Made by a program: the position numbers and the translations under genes
Shown here: piece after piece, positions 46,116-55,971 of the stretch
Numbering within the stretch: the stretch's first letter is position 1
Layout: each line of letters opens with the position of its first letter
Notes under the pieces: model-generated
Seen by the model: only the letters and a program-made list of their open reading frames with translations
What the model was told of the DNA's origin: nothing
The model's database searches: none
NCBI RefSeq assembly: GCF_003010965.1
Contig: NZ_PGGM01000005.1
Span: 124,001-188,000, forward strand
DNA length: 64,000 nt
Source: Phyllobacterium sophorae
Lineage (GTDB): Bacteria; Pseudomonadota; Alphaproteobacteria; Rhizobiales; Rhizobiaceae
Direction: 5' to 3'

Positions 46116-47828
46116 ATGCCCGCTAAAATCACTCGTTCCGCCTATGCCCGGATGTTCGGCCCAACCACCGGCGACAAGGTTCGCCTTGCCGATACCGAGC
46201 TCTTTATCGAGGTGGAAAAAGACTTCACCGTCTATGGCGAAGAGGTGAAATTCGGTGGCGGCAAAGTCATTCGCGACGGCATGGGCCAGAGCCAGGTGGC
46301 TCGCGCAGATGGTGCTGTCGATACTGTGATTACCAATGCGCTGATCGTCGATCACAGCGGCATCTACAAGGCCGACGTGGGCCTGAAGGACGGGTTGATC
46401 GTTGCCATCGGCAAGGCGGGCAATCCCGACACACAGCCGGGCGTGACCATTATCATCGGCCCTGGCACGGAGATCATCGCCAGCGAGGGAAAGATACTTA
46501 CCGCCGGAGGGATGGACGCGCATATTCATTTCATCTGCCCGCAGCAGATCGAGGAAGCGCTGATGTCCGGCATCACCACCATGTTCGGTGGCGGCACAGG
46601 TCCGGCACATGGAACATTGGCAACCACCTGCACGCCTGGGCCGTGGCACATGGGACGGATGATCCAGTCTTTTGATGCGATCCCGATGAATATCGGCCTC
46701 TCCGGCAAGGGCAACGCGTCGCTGCCGAATGCACTGGAGGAAATGATCCTCGGCGGCGCATGCTCGCTCAAGCTGCATGAGGACTGGGGCACGACACCCG
46801 CTGCGATCGACAATTGCCTGTCAGTTGCTGACCAATACGACGTTCAGGTAATGATCCACACCGACACGCTGAACGAGAGCGGCTTTGTCGAGGACACGGT
46901 TGCCGCATTCAAGGGCCGTACCATCCACGCCTTTCACACGGAAGGCGCCGGCGGCGGGCATGCACCAGACATCATCAAGATCTGCGGCCTGCCGAATGTC
47001 ATACCCTCGTCGACCAATCCGACGCGGCCCTATACCAAGAACACCATTGCCGAACATCTCGACATGCTGATGGTCTGTCATCATCTGTCCTCCTCTATCC
47101 CGGAAGACGTGGCCTTTGCCGAGAGCCGCATCCGCAAGGAAACGATCGCGGCCGAGGATCTCCTGCACGATATCGGCGCGTTTTCGATCATCTCTTCCGA
47201 CAGCCAGGCGATGGGACGGGTCGGGGAAGTGCTGATCCGCACCTGGCAGACTGCCGACAAGATGAAGCGCCAGCGCGGGAGTCTGCCACAGGAGACAGGT
47301 GACAACGACAATTTCCGCGTGAAGCGCTATATCGCCAAATACACCATCAACCCGGCTATCGCACAGGGCGTTTCGCGGCATGTTGGCTCCATCGAGGTTG
47401 GCAAACGTGCCGATGTCGTGCTTTGGAATCCGGCCTTCTTCGGTGTGAAACCAGACATGGTCCTGATTGGCGGCTCGATCGCCGCCGCGCCGATGGGCGA
47501 TCCGAATGCGTCGATCCCGACGCCACAGCCGGTACACTATCGCTATATGTTCGGTGCCTATGGCAAGAATGTCAGCAATTCGTCGGTGACATTCGTCAGC
47601 AAGGCTTCGGTTGAAGCCGGTTTGCGCCAGTCGCTTGGCATCGACAAGCAGTTGATCGGGGTCGAGAACACGCGGGGCGGCATTTCCAAGGCCTCGATGA
47701 TCCACAATGATGCGACCCCGCATGTGGAGGTCGACCCGGAGACCTATGAAGTGCGCGCCGATGGTGAACTGTTGACCTGCGAACCCGCGACGGTATTGCC
47801 GATGGCGCAACGCTATTTCCTGTTTTGA
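46116..47828 (+). CDS. ureC: Urease alpha subunit
   Basis: 570 residues from ATG 46116 with GAGGGA upstream. Nickel ligands and catalytic residues are all present by the usual numbering +2: His136 and His138 (DAHIHF), carbamylated Lys219 ([10 protein letters not shown]), His248 (MIHTD), His274 (FHTEG), flap Cys321/His322 (MVCHHL) and Asp362 (SSDSQAMGR). It hydrolyses urea to ammonia and carbamate. The start follows the inserted inverted gene by 175 bp; a separate promoter is possible. Confidence 0.98.
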   Translation: MPAKITRSAYARMFGPTTGDKVRLADTELFIEVEKDFTVYGEEVKFGGGKVIRDGMGQSQVARADGAVDTVITNALIVDHSGIYKADVGLKDGLIVAIGKAGNPDTQPGVTIIIGPGTEIIASEGKILTAGGMDAHIHFICPQQIEEALMSGITTMFGGGTGPAHGTLATTCTPGPWHMGRMIQSFDAIPMNIGLSGKGNASLPNALEEMILGGACSLKLHEDWGTTPAAIDNCLSVADQYDVQVMIHTDTLNESGFVEDTVAAFKGRTIHAFHTEGAGGGHAPDIIKICGLPNVIPSSTNPTRPYTKNTIAEHLDMLMVCHHLSSSIPEDVAFAESRIRKETIAAEDLLHDIGAFSIISSDSQAMGRVGEVLIRTWQTADKMKRQRGSLPQETGDNDNFRVKRYIAKYTINPAIAQGVSRHVGSIEVGKRADVVLWNPAFFGVKPDMVLIGGSIAAAPMGDPNASIPTPQPVHYRYMFGAYGKNVSNSSVTFVSKASVEAGLRQSLGIDKQLIGVENTRGGISKASMIHNDATPHVEVDPETYEVRADGELLTCEPATVLPMAQRYFLF

Positions 47829-47838
47829 GGACAATGCA

Positions 47839-48351
47839 ATGAAAGACCATTTTCGGCGCCTCGCCTATTACAACAGATGGGCCAATGGGCGAATTTACGC
47901 GGCTGTCGCGACACTCGACCCGGAAGACTATTTCGCGGACCGGCGCGCCTTCTTCAAATCCGTCCACGGCACGCTCAACCACATTCTGGCGATCGACAAA
48001 TTATGGTTCGGGCGTTTTACCGGCAACCTTTATGCCATTCCATCGCTCGACGTTATCCTGCACGACAACTTCGGCGACCTCCATGCCGCCCGCATTGCGC
48101 TCGATGATCACATCGTCGGCGTGATCGAGGGCATGAATGAAGCATCGCTCACGGGAGTCTTTCGCTGGATCACCACCGAAGGTGAGCCCTATATCTCAAC
48201 GCTCGATCGCTGCCTGACACAGATTTTCAACCACCAGACCCATCATCGCGGGCAGGTGCATACGCTGCTGTCACAATTGACCGGCCACGCGCCGCCAATC
48301 GATTTCTTCCTGTGCATGAACCACGATTTCAACCCGGAAAACCCAAAATGA
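47839..48351 (+). CDS. DinB-family metal-binding protein within the urease operon
   Basis: 170 residues: [40 protein letters not shown] and [20 protein letters not shown]. The three histidine positions of DinB/YfiT four-helix bundles are present, so a divalent metal site is likely. Its stop overlaps the ureE start by 4 bp, so it is translated with the urease accessory genes. DinB proteins are often thiol-dependent (bacillithiol/mycothiol) transferases in other phyla; here a nickel-related role is possible but unproven. Confidence 0.85.
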   Translation: MKDHFRRLAYYNRWANGRIYAAVATLDPEDYFADRRAFFKSVHGTLNHILAIDKLWFGRFTGNLYAIPSLDVILHDNFGDLHAARIALDDHIVGVIEGMNEASLTGVFRWITTEGEPYISTLDRCLTQIFNHQTHHRGQVHTLLSQLTGHAPPIDFFLCMNHDFNPENPK

Positions 48352-48839
48352 AGCGAGTGACGGATCACGGCCACGCCGGACATTATCACGGCACGGCGTT
48401 CGATCATGTGGTGCTTGCCCATGACGAGCGGCATTTGCGCCGCAAGGTGCTGACCTTATCAAGGGGCGAGCAAATCCTTGTCGATCTGCCTGATGCGATC
48501 GCGTTCGGCCATGGCGATGTGCTCATTCTCGAAGACGGGCGGATGGCAGAGATCATTGCGGCCAATGAGTCGCTCTACGAAATCACTCCTCGCAGCCGGC
48601 AGCATTTAACGGAACTGGCCTGGCACCTCGGCAACCGGCATCTGCCGGCTCAACTCGAAGAGAATCGCATCGTCATTTTGAGAGATCACGTCATAAAAGG
48701 GATGCTGGAAGGGCTCGGCGCCAAAGTTATCGAGATCACCGCTCCATTCCATCCGCTGCGCGGAGCCTATCACAGCGGGCACGGCCATTCGCATGGGCAT
48801 GACGATCATGAGCACCACCATCATCACGCCGATGACTGA
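48348..48839 (+). CDS. ureE: Urease accessory protein UreE (nickel metallochaperone)
   Basis: 163 residues from ATG 48348, overlapping the DinB stop (ATGA). The central UreE fold has [20 protein letters not shown] and [20 protein letters not shown]; the C-terminus is histidine-rich ([20 protein letters not shown]), the extra nickel-binding tail found in many UreE proteins. It delivers nickel to the UreDFG-urease complex. Confidence 0.95.
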   Translation: MKRVTDHGHAGHYHGTAFDHVVLAHDERHLRRKVLTLSRGEQILVDLPDAIAFGHGDVLILEDGRMAEIIAANESLYEITPRSRQHLTELAWHLGNRHLPAQLEENRIVILRDHVIKGMLEGLGAKVIEITAPFHPLRGAYHSGHGHSHGHDDHEHHHHHADD

Positions 48840-49500
48840 CCTTGACCCAAACGCGGCGCTTTTGCGCCTGATGACGTGGCTCTCCCCGGCCTTCCCGGTC
48901 GGGGCGTTTTCCTATAGCCACGGGATCGAGCGGGCCGTGCATGACGGACTGATCCATGACAAGACCTCACTGCAGAACTGGCTGTACGATTTGATGCACC
49001 ACGGTTCGGTGTGGAATGACGCTGTTCTGTTTGCGGCAAGCTGGCGGGCGTCGGACAGCGGTGTCGATTTCCAGCACATCGCCGAACTCGGCGAAGCCAT
49101 GGCGGGTTCGAAAGAACGGCATATGGAAACCATGCTCCAAGGCAACGCATTCCTGCATGCCATACGGCATTGGGGCGTAAAAGAATCCGCCTTCGCCGAT
49201 GACATGCCCTACCCCGTCGCCGTCGCCGCCATTGCTGCCAGCAACGGCGTTTCGCTGAAGCCTGCGCTAGCGGCGTTTCTGCATGCGGTTCTTTCGAACC
49301 TTATTCAGGGTGCTGTCCGTCTAATACCGCTCGGTCAAAGCCACGGCGTCGCCCTGATGGCAGCGATGGAAATGCAGATCATAACGATCGCTGCGCAGGC
49401 GGCAGATTCGAATCTTGATGATCTCGGCTCAGCGACCATCATGTCCGACATCATGGCCATGCAACATGAAACACAATATTCGAGGGTATTTCGCTCATGA
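48832..49500 (+). CDS. ureF: Urease accessory protein UreF
   Basis: 222 residues from ATG 48832, overlapping ureE by 8 bp. [20 protein letters not shown] is the UreF signature; the all-helical remainder includes [20 protein letters not shown]. It modulates the UreG GTPase in nickel insertion. The stop overlaps the ureG ATG by 4 bp. Confidence 0.94.
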   Translation: MTDLDPNAALLRLMTWLSPAFPVGAFSYSHGIERAVHDGLIHDKTSLQNWLYDLMHHGSVWNDAVLFAASWRASDSGVDFQHIAELGEAMAGSKERHMETMLQGNAFLHAIRHWGVKESAFADDMPYPVAVAAIAASNGVSLKPALAAFLHAVLSNLIQGAVRLIPLGQSHGVALMAAMEMQIITIAAQAADSNLDDLGSATIMSDIMAMQHETQYSRVFRS

Positions 49501-50120
49501 TTTCGCAAAACGGACCGCTCAGGGTTGGCATTGGCGGGCCAGTCGGCTCCGGCAAGACCACTGTCACCGAGATGCTGTGCAAGGCGTTGCGTGACCGCTA
49601 TTCCATTGCTGTCGTCACCAACGACATTTATACCAAGGAAGACGCGCTGATCCTCAACCGGCTGCAGGCGCTGCCCGAAGACCGCATCATGGGCGTGGAA
49701 ACAGGGGGCTGTCCGCATACCGCCATTCGCGAGGATGCAACCATCAACCTGCAGGCAATCGCCGAGATGAACAAGCGGCATCCAGATCTCGATATCGTCT
49801 TCATCGAGTCGGGCGGCGACAATCTGGCGGCAACCTTCTCGCCCGATCTCGCCGACCTGACGATCTATGTGATTTCCGTCTGCCAGGGCGAGAAAATACC
49901 GCGCAAGGGCGGGCCCGGCATCACCCGGTCAGACCTGCTGATCATCAACAAGAAGGATCTGGCGCCATATGTCGGGGCAAATCTCGACGTTATGGACGCC
50001 GATACCAGGATTCAGCGCGGCGCCAAGCCCTATGTCTTTACCGACATGCTGCGCAGGAACGGCCTCGACGAAGTCATTGCTTTCATCGAGGCAGCAGGTG
50101 GCTTACGCCAAGCGGCTTAG
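49497..50120 (+). CDS. ureG: Urease accessory GTPase UreG
   Basis: 207 residues. P-loop GPVGSGKTT at 14-22, [12 protein letters not shown], the nickel-binding motif [11 protein letters not shown] and the guanine motif [12 protein letters not shown]. It powers nickel delivery in the UreDFG complex. Its last 18 bp overlap the end of the convergent flavin-oxidoreductase gene. Confidence 0.97.
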   Translation: MISQNGPLRVGIGGPVGSGKTTVTEMLCKALRDRYSIAVVTNDIYTKEDALILNRLQALPEDRIMGVETGGCPHTAIREDATINLQAIAEMNKRHPDLDIVFIESGGDNLAATFSPDLADLTIYVISVCQGEKIPRKGGPGITRSDLLIINKKDLAPYVGANLDVMDADTRIQRGAKPYVFTDMLRRNGLDEVIAFIEAAGGLRQAA

Positions 50121-51131
50121 GGGTGCGGCTTCAGGTCGCTTGATCATGACCTCGGCAAGAATCTCGTAGGAGCGTATTCGCGCCGTGTGATCAAAGATCT
50201 GTCCTGTCACCATAATTTCATCCGCACCCGTGCGCTGGATAAAATCCTCGACACCGGCTTTGACGGTCTCCGGTGAGCCGACCACACTGCATGACAGCGC
50301 CTGGCGCAAGATCGCCTTGGCATGCAGGTCCAGGGTTTCCTCATAGCCTTCCATGGGCGCAGGGAGCTGGCCGGGGTTACCCGTACGCAAGTTGACGAAA
50401 GCCTGCTGTTGCGAGCTTTGCAGCAGCTTCGCCTCGGCATCGGTCTCGGCCGCAAAGACATTGAGGCCCAGCATTACATAAGGCTTGTCGAGGTATTCGG
50501 ACGGCTCGAACCGGGTGCGGTAGATCTCGATGGCGCGCTCCATTTCCGCCGGGGCAAAATGCGACGCAAAGGCATAGGGCAAGCCGAGCGCCGCTGCGAG
50601 CTGCGCACCGAACAGGCTCGAGCCCAGTATCCACACCGGCACCTTGAGCCCCGCTCCAGGCACGGCGACAACGCGCTGGCCAGGTTCGGGATCGCGGAAA
50701 TAGCCCAGCAGTTCAACCACATCCTGCGGGAAACCGTTAATGTCCTGATCCAGATTGCGCCGCAGGGCCTGGGCGGTGATCTGATCCGTACCGGGTGCGC
50801 GGCCAACGCCGAGATCAATCCGGTCCGGATGAAGAGAGGCAAGTGTACCGAAGGCTTCGGCGACCATCAGCGGGGAATGGTTTGGCAGCATGATACCGCC
50901 CGCACCGAGGCGAATCTTCGAGGTGCCCGCGGCCACGTGGGCAATCACCACAGCCGTCGCGGCGCTGGCAATTCCGCGCATACTATGGTGCTCGGCGAGC
51001 CACAGGCGATTATAACCGAGGCGTTCTGCATGTTGCGCAAGATCGAGCGAGTTGCGGAGAGATTGCCCGGCATTGCTGCCAGCGGTAATCGGTGAAAGGT
51101 CGAGGACAGATAAAGGGATCATTGGCTTCAT
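50103..51131 (-). CDS. LLM-class flavin-dependent oxidoreductase
   Basis: 342 residues from ATG 51131 ([20 protein letters not shown]); further ATGs at 51122 and 51143. Luciferase-like signatures: [40 protein letters not shown] and [16 protein letters not shown] barrel with flavin from a partner reductase is expected. This is the YhbW/LuxAB-related group of unknown substrate. Convergent with ureG; tails overlap by 18 bp. Confidence 0.9.
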   Translation of the reverse strand: MKPMIPLSVLDLSPITAGSNAGQSLRNSLDLAQHAERLGYNRLWLAEHHSMRGIASAATAVVIAHVAAGTSKIRLGAGGIMLPNHSPLMVAEAFGTLASLHPDRIDLGVGRAPGTDQITAQALRRNLDQDINGFPQDVVELLGYFRDPEPGQRVVAVPGAGLKVPVWILGSSLFGAQLAAALGLPYAFASHFAPAEMERAIEIYRTRFEPSEYLDKPYVMLGLNVFAAETDAEAKLLQSSQQQAFVNLRTGNPGQLPAPMEGYEETLDLHAKAILRQALSCSVVGSPETVKAGVEDFIQRTGADEIMVTGQIFDHTARIRSYEILAEVMIKRPEAAPLSRLA

Positions 51132-51221
51132 ATAGGCAAGCACCTATCGCGCACAATGAGCGCAGGCGATTTCATGATTCACAAATATTGAAGCTTGATT
51201 GAATGGGAGAGATTGCGAGAG

Positions 51222-51419
51222 CTAGACAGGGCGTGACGATTGCAGACGCAGTTCGAGACCAGCGACAGCACGGGTTTCCTGCGACAATTGCTCATTGGCC
51301 TCGCGAATTGCGGTTTCGATAAAGTAGGCGATCATTTCGAAACCTTCATTGTCTGCAACCGTGCACAATTTCGAGAGCTCCGTTTTCAGTGCTTCCAGTG
51401 TTTTTGCTCTCTTGCTCAT
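51222..51419 (-). CDS. Small hypothetical protein (65 aa)
   Basis: 65 residues from ATG 51419, with GGGAGAG 7-13 nt upstream. It starts MSKRAKTLEALKTELSKLCT and contains FEMIAYFIETAIREANEQL, two amphipathic helices with no signal peptide. The frame is open to 51506 but the better ribosome site is at 51419. Function unknown; the small helical type is common in Rhizobiales. Confidence 0.7.
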   Translation of the reverse strand: MSKRAKTLEALKTELSKLCTVADNEGFEMIAYFIETAIREANEQLSQETRAVAGLELRLQSSRPV

Positions 51420-51761
51420 GCTGTTCTCTCCCATATCCCGTGAACCGCAATGGTGAACTACCCCTCGCACCAAACGTTCTCGCATCAGTGTGCAGGCAAT
51501 AGCCATGCGACCAATGTGCTTATCAACAAATTCCGCGATACTTTCGTGGAAAATTTTGTCGATGGTTAATTGTGCTTGCTGATCGCGATATGACTTTATA
51601 TCTCACATTAATAGCAAAACAACTGGTTTGAAAAGCCCAGACATTGCTTCAAATATCTGTGATCCTGCAGCGCTTCTATCAAATTTTGTTAAAATTTTAC
51701 AAAACTATACGTAAGTGCCTGGATGTGTTCAATATTTAATTTGACCATCGAACAATCCCTG
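51420..51761. other. A+T-rich intergenic region, no supported gene
   Basis: 342 bp, clearly lower in G+C than flanks (for example TAAAATTTTACAAAAC around 51690). No ORF with coding character, repeat or strong hairpin was seen. It probably carries the promoter of the 65-aa gene at its left end. Confidence 0.6.
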
Positions 51762-52121
51762 CTAGAAATTTGAAAGTTGAACTTTCGCTTTTCCGCATAA
51801 AGCTCTCGAGCCTGTCTCTTCTGCCTTGTCGATTATTCCCGAGGCCAGATCAGAGACAATTTCGACCGCTATATCTTCCGGCAGTCCGGTCTCCTTCATT
51901 CCCGCCCTCATGGCAGCTTCACTGGCTTCGTCAGTTCCGCAGATATAGGCCCGTGCTTCGAGCACGGCCGCCTGTTGAAACCTTTCATTGCTGACGTCAG
52001 TACTCTCCGTAGATGCCTCCGTTTGGTTCTTGATATTGAATGCATGCACCGGAGCCACTGCAGCAGTAGACGCTATGAGCGCCGCAGCCAGAATGGGGAT
52101 AGATGATCTATAAAATTGCAT
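51762..52121 (-). CDS. Small exported hypothetical protein (119 aa)
   Basis: 119 residues from ATG 52121 with GGGAGGGG upstream; the frame is open to 52184. Signal peptide MQFYRSSIPILAAALIASTA with cleavage near VHA-FN. The mature part is acidic and has two cysteines (ARAYICGTDEAS and GSRALCGKAKV) that may pair. EKVAIE-like helices are predicted (LPEDIAVEIVSDLASGIIDK). Periplasmic location expected, function unknown. Confidence 0.7.
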   Translation of the reverse strand: MQFYRSSIPILAAALIASTAAVAPVHAFNIKNQTEASTESTDVSNERFQQAAVLEARAYICGTDEASEAAMRAGMKETGLPEDIAVEIVSDLASGIIDKAEETGSRALCGKAKVQLSNF

Positions 52122-52263
52122 TGCCCGCCCCTCCCGATCACACTTAGAGGCCCCAGCGGTTATCGCTATTTTTGCCTCGTTCATGGATTATTAACGGATT
52201 GGGGACTGGTTCCGTTCCCTATGCATAGTCAACAGCCCGTGATTGGAGCGTGACGGACGGCAA

Positions 52264-52302
52264 ATGCTGCAATGCACCAAACGCAATGCTGCTATGCAAT
52301 AT
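52264..52302 (+). promoter_or_regulatory. Twin palindrome-like boxes upstream of the small RNA
   Basis: Box 1 ATGCTGC-AAT-GCACCAA (52264-52280) and box 2 ATGCTGC-TAT-GCAATAT (52286-52302) start 22 bp apart. A TATATT element follows at 52307-52312. The same pair with the same spacing precedes the DUF1127 gene at 55972-56010. The shape (imperfect dyads about two helix turns apart) suggests a LysR-type activator. Confidence 0.7.
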
Positions 52303-52318
52303 TGTCTATATTAAATCA

Positions 52319-52466
52319 GTCGAGTTGAGTTATTCTCAGATCAGGAATTTTCGACAGCGTCACCTCCTCCCGGCTCTGTCGAAACGGATGGCCTCTTCTC
52401 CTCCCAGAAGGCCCTCCATAACCAACGAAACCCACCGCACCTCCTCCCGCGGTGGGTTTTGTTGTT
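52319..52466 (+). ncRNA. Cuckoo/CcsR-type small RNA with three CCTCCTCCC loops
   Basis: Three hairpins in about 115 nt present an anti-Shine-Dalgarno loop. H1: TCGACAG (52351-52357) with CTGTCGA (52376-52382), inner pairs enclosing loop ACCTCCTCCC. H2: GGCCT/AGGCC (52390-52394 with 52409-52413), loop containing CTCCTCCC. H3, the terminator: AACCCACCGC (52429-52438) with GCGGTGGGTT (52449-52458), loop again ACCTCCTCCC, then TTGTTGTTT. This matches the cuckoo RNA family of alphaproteobacteria (CcsR1-4 in Rhodobacter, stress-induced). The 5' end near 52319 is inferred from a TATATT box; no ORF lies here. Confidence 0.82.
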
Positions 52467-52546
52467 TCAGGCACCTTCACTCGACTTCGTCCGATGGGAC
52501 TGCATCGGCCTCGCCAAACCCCTCCCAGTGGTTATCCCTTGACGCG

Positions 52547-52575
52547 AAAACGCCGCCCTCAAATCGAAGGCGGCG
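52547..52575 (-). terminator. Rho-independent terminator of the lipoprotein gene
   Basis: CGCCGCC (52551-52557) with GGCGGCG (52569-52575), followed on the minus strand by TTTTCGCG. It is 20 bp past the stop of the lipoprotein gene. Confidence 0.75.
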
Positions 52576-52594
52576 CTAAAGAACGGGTATCTGG

Positions 52595-52789
52595 TTACTG
52601 TGCAGCCGCGGGCTTCGCCGCGTCCTTTGCGGCAGCTTCAGCCGTTGCCCGCGTCGTCAAGGATTTGGGTGGCGGAACATAATAGGTGTCCTTGGCCGGC
52701 GAGGGTCCCGAGGCGGTTACCTTTGGTCCTGTGGTACAGCCCGCAAGAAGAACGAGGGACAGGGCAACCAGGGGCAGTGCAGTTCGCAT
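52595..52789 (-). CDS. Small putative lipoprotein
   Basis: 64 residues from ATG 52789. MRTALPLVALSLVLLAGCTT is a lipoprotein signal with lipobox LAGC; the mature part is short, Ala/Pro/Lys-rich (ATAEAAAKDAAKPAAAQ). Membrane-anchored small protein of unknown role. The gene is 81 bp downstream of the glycerate kinase gene on the same strand. Confidence 0.75.
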   Translation of the reverse strand: MRTALPLVALSLVLLAGCTTGPKVTASGPSPAKDTYYVPPPKSLTTRATAEAAAKDAAKPAAAQ

Positions 52790-52870
52790 TCGATTTTCCT
52801 TTGCATGGAGGGAATCGGTTTCCGGTTGACCATCCAATCGTGGCGATACCACGTCAATCCGGGCAAACGT

Positions 52871-54127
52871 TCAGCGAATTAAGATGGCGCGCAAATCATT
52901 GACGTTTGTGCCGGTGGGACCCGGCACGAACAGGTCGTCGATCGCGTTGAACGCGGTCCAGGCATCGTTGCTGTTGAGATAGGCCGAAGCGTCGTGACCC
53001 TTTGCCAGCAGCCGCGCAATGCTGGTGCTGTCCGCAAACGCACCGGCATTGTCTTCAGATCCGTCTATCCCATCGGTGTCGGCCGCGAAGGCGCTGATGC
53101 CATCCGCCCCGTCGATATCGAGGGCAAGCGACAAAAGAAATTCGCTGTTGCGACCGCCCTTGCCCTTACCACGGACGGTCACGGTCGTTTCCCCGCCAGA
53201 AAGAATCACGACTGGCCTTGTAAATGGCTGGTTCTTCAACAGAACCTGTTTGGCGAGCGCCGCATGAACATGGGCGACTTCGCGCGCTTCGCCTTCGATG
53301 GCATCTGACAGGATAACCGCTTCGACGCCCAGGTCGCGCGCTGCCTTGGCAGTTGCTTCCAACGAGACCGCGGCGGAAGCAATCAGATGATGTTCATGCC
53401 CGGCAAAGAGAGCGTCGGAAGGTTTGGGAGCATCGGCTTTGTCCGAATGTAGACGTGCCAGCGCTGCCTTCGGCAAATCGAGATTGTAACGCTCGACAAT
53501 CCGAAGAGCATCTTCCCGCGTCGTTTCGTCGGTGACCGTCGGGCCAGAAGCGACAAACGCCGGATTGTCCCCCGGAATATCGGAAACAATCAAAGAAAAT
53601 ACCTGGGCAGGATGGGCCGCAGCGGCGAGCCGCCCGCCTTTGATCGTGGAGAGATGTTTGCGCACCGCATTCATTGCCGAGATTGGGGCGCCCGATGCGA
53701 GCAGAACCTTGTTGACCGCTATCTCGTCTTCCAGCGTCATGCCTTCCGGCGGCGACGGCAGCAACGCCGAACCGCCGCCCGAAATCAGCGCCACAACCAG
53801 GTCGTCTGCGGTAAGACCGGACACGGTTTCAAGCAGACGTTTTGAGGCAACAAGGCCGGCAGCGTCCGGAACCGGATGGGACGCTTCGATAATTTCTATG
53901 TATTTGCACGCTGCGCCGAAGCCATAACGGGTAACAACGACGCCTTCGAGCGGGCCGTCCCAAACCTTCTCGAACGCGCTGGCCATCTGCGCCGAACCCT
54001 TGCCGGCTCCGATCACAATCGTCCGGCCTTTCGGCTTTGGTGGAAGATGCGCGGCAATCGTCAGCTCCGGATCAGCTGCATCGACAGCGGCCTGAAAGAG
54101 TTTTTTGAAGAATTCCTTATCCTGCAT
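52871..54127 (-). CDS. Glycerate 2-kinase, MOFRL/TtuD type
   Basis: 418 residues from ATG 54127. TIVIGAGKGSAQMASAFEKV and LISGGGSALLPSPPEGMTLE in the N-terminal DUF4147 domain, VILSGGETTVTVRGKGKGGR in the C-terminal MOFRL domain, and FAADTDGIDGSEDNAGAFAD before the end. It phosphorylates D-glycerate to 2-phosphoglycerate; older annotations call it hydroxypyruvate reductase. Starts 5 bp after the Dabb stop. Confidence 0.92.
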   Translation of the reverse strand: MQDKEFFKKLFQAAVDAADPELTIAAHLPPKPKGRTIVIGAGKGSAQMASAFEKVWDGPLEGVVVTRYGFGAACKYIEIIEASHPVPDAAGLVASKRLLETVSGLTADDLVVALISGGGSALLPSPPEGMTLEDEIAVNKVLLASGAPISAMNAVRKHLSTIKGGRLAAAAHPAQVFSLIVSDIPGDNPAFVASGPTVTDETTREDALRIVERYNLDLPKAALARLHSDKADAPKPSDALFAGHEHHLIASAAVSLEATAKAARDLGVEAVILSDAIEGEAREVAHVHAALAKQVLLKNQPFTRPVVILSGGETTVTVRGKGKGGRNSEFLLSLALDIDGADGISAFAADTDGIDGSEDNAGAFADSTSIARLLAKGHDASAYLNSNDAWTAFNAIDDLFVPGPTGTNVNDLRAILIR

Positions 54128-54132
54128 CGGTC

Positions 54133-54444
54133 TCAAACTTCCATATCAAAAACGATAACACCTTCAGCACCGCCCACAGTCGACGACACGATATTCCTGG
54201 CTATCGTCTGGTGTTCGGCATCAACGAGGTAGGCGTCTCGAGCGGCGCCATCGGCAAAGTCGAGGATAAACCCTTCGGAGAAGCCCTTGTCCATCCCGGT
54301 TTCTGGACTGACATTCTCACCCCATTGAATCGCGTTTGCACCTGGCAGCTTTGCACAGAGGGCCTCAAGGGCAAGGTAGATGGATTGCCGCTCACTCGCC
54401 GGCACATCGTCACGAAAACGGAGAAATACACAATGGCGGATCAC
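54133..54444 (-). CDS. Dabb (stress-responsive A/B barrel) domain protein
   Basis: 103 residues from a GTG at 54444 (VIRHCVFLRFRDDVPASERQ), the usual domain length; AAGAAGAGG lies upstream. The frame is open 37 codons further but without homology. The dimeric ferredoxin-like barrel is suggested by HCVFLRFRD and GFILDFADGAARDAYLVDAE. Function unknown; the name reflects stress induction of plant homologues. Probably co-transcribed with the glycerate kinase. Confidence 0.8.
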   Translation of the reverse strand: MIRHCVFLRFRDDVPASERQSIYLALEALCAKLPGANAIQWGENVSPETGMDKGFSEGFILDFADGAARDAYLVDAEHQTIARNIVSSTVGGAEGVIVFDMEV

Positions 54445-54564
54445 GGGCGGGGCCTCTTCTTTATTGCAAAGGGGGTAACTTCCGGTGCGCATCCTGACGA
54501 GATTGCCGGAAATTGCGAGTGCTATTTCCACCCGCCCTAAAAATAACACCGGCAAATCGCCTGA

Positions 54565-55875
54565 CTATACCGATTTGGATAGAAGCTGTTCCACGGACAA
54601 GGCCATAGCAAGGAGCCGGCGGTCCGCGCCATGCTGCGCTATCAGCATCAATCCGGCGGGCAATTGCATGCCCGGCATGGGCAGGCTGATCGCGGTAAGG
54701 TCGAACTGGTTGGCGATCTGCGTGTAGCGCAGAAGCTGAGATTCCGTTTCCTTGTAGAAGGCGTCATCATCCATGACCGGGGCGATCAAGGGTGCCACAA
54801 TCGGTACGGTTGGCATCGCAAACAGGTCAAAATTGCCGATGCGTTCATCCATTTGCCGAACGAGCGCCTGCCGCTTCTGCATCACGCTGATGTAATCCGA
54901 CTCCGAAACACTCAACCGGCGCAGAAGCGGCCGCCTTACCCGCTGGTCGACATCCAGTGTGTCATCGTGCAGCCAGGAGGCATGAACCCGGCTGCCTTCA
55001 ATGCCTGCAATCGAACCGACCGAAGTGGCGTCAGCCATTGCATCGATCAGATCGTCGATTGAGCATTCGATGATGAGAGCCCCCGCCTTCTCGCAGGCCT
55101 TCAGGGTCTCGTCGAAACCATGGGCAACCGGTTTCTCAAGCGAGTCAAGCAACTGGCTGCGAGGCACGCCGATGCGCAAGCCGTTCAGCGAGACCGGTTC
55201 AGGAAGGCCAACCGCCTCCCCCGCCATGATGGAGTCGGCTACCGCGCAATCAGAAACGGAACGCGCTAGGGGGCCGATGGAATCGAGGCTTGGTGACAAG
55301 GGAAACGCGCCTTGCAGTGGTATGCGCCTTGCTGTGGGCTTGAACCCCGCAACCCCGTTCAGTGCTGCCGGAATGCGGACCGAGCCACCGGTATCCGATC
55401 CGATAGAGATTTCGCTCGTACCTTCCGCCACCGAGATGCCCGCGCCAGTCGATGACCCGCCGGCAATCCGGCGCGGATCAACGGCATTCCCTGCAACGGG
55501 ATAGTGCGGATTGAGCCCGACGGCGGTGAAGGCGAATTCAGTCATGATCGTCTTCCCGATGATGATTGCCCCTGCTGCCCGCAATCTTTCGACAACGACT
55601 GCATCGATGGTTGCGGGCGCTGCAGTTTGCCGAATGATCGAACCGGCCAGTGTCGGTTCACCGGCGACATCGAACAGATCCTTGATCGAGACAATCCTGC
55701 CGTCGAGCGGCCCGCGCAGCGCCGCGTCCGCCATGCGCTTGTCGGCCGCATCCGCCTCAAGACGTGCGGTCTCAAAGTACAGCTTGACAAAAACGCGCTC
55801 ATCAGCGGCGCGTGCAGATAGTCGCGTCAGGATTTGTTCGAGCCTGTCGCGTGCAGATGATTTGTGTTGGGGCAC
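54565..55875 (-). CDS. Amidase-signature family protein
   Basis: 436 residues from a GTG at 55875 with AGGATA upstream; an ATG at 55950 is an alternative. The catalytic lysine is in GRIVSIKDLFDVAGEPTLAG, the cis-serine in GSDTGGSVRIPAALNGVAG and the nucleophile in AGGSSTGAGISVAEGTSEIS. It hydrolyses carboxamides; substrate unknown. Next to glycerate kinase and Dabb genes on the minus strand. A link to the urease operon (amide to ammonia) is possible but not shown. Confidence 0.87.
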   Translation of the reverse strand: MPQHKSSARDRLEQILTRLSARAADERVFVKLYFETARLEADAADKRMADAALRGPLDGRIVSIKDLFDVAGEPTLAGSIIRQTAAPATIDAVVVERLRAAGAIIIGKTIMTEFAFTAVGLNPHYPVAGNAVDPRRIAGGSSTGAGISVAEGTSEISIGSDTGGSVRIPAALNGVAGFKPTARRIPLQGAFPLSPSLDSIGPLARSVSDCAVADSIMAGEAVGLPEPVSLNGLRIGVPRSQLLDSLEKPVAHGFDETLKACEKAGALIIECSIDDLIDAMADATSVGSIAGIEGSRVHASWLHDDTLDVDQRVRRPLLRRLSVSESDYISVMQKRQALVRQMDERIGNFDLFAMPTVPIVAPLIAPVMDDDAFYKETESQLLRYTQIANQFDLTAISLPMPGMQLPAGLMLIAQHGADRRLLAMALSVEQLLSKSV

Positions 55876-55971
55876 TTTTCTATCCTGAGAGGGGTCGATA
55901 TCAGCCGATCTTTTATAGCCGGAAGCGGTCCGGAAATGAAAGCCTGTCAAACCCGGGGCCGCGCCGGCCGA

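Noticed and set aside
46821-47834. 337-codon minus-strand frame opposite ureC
   Set aside because: ureC is unambiguous; the antisense frame has no homology-like motifs.
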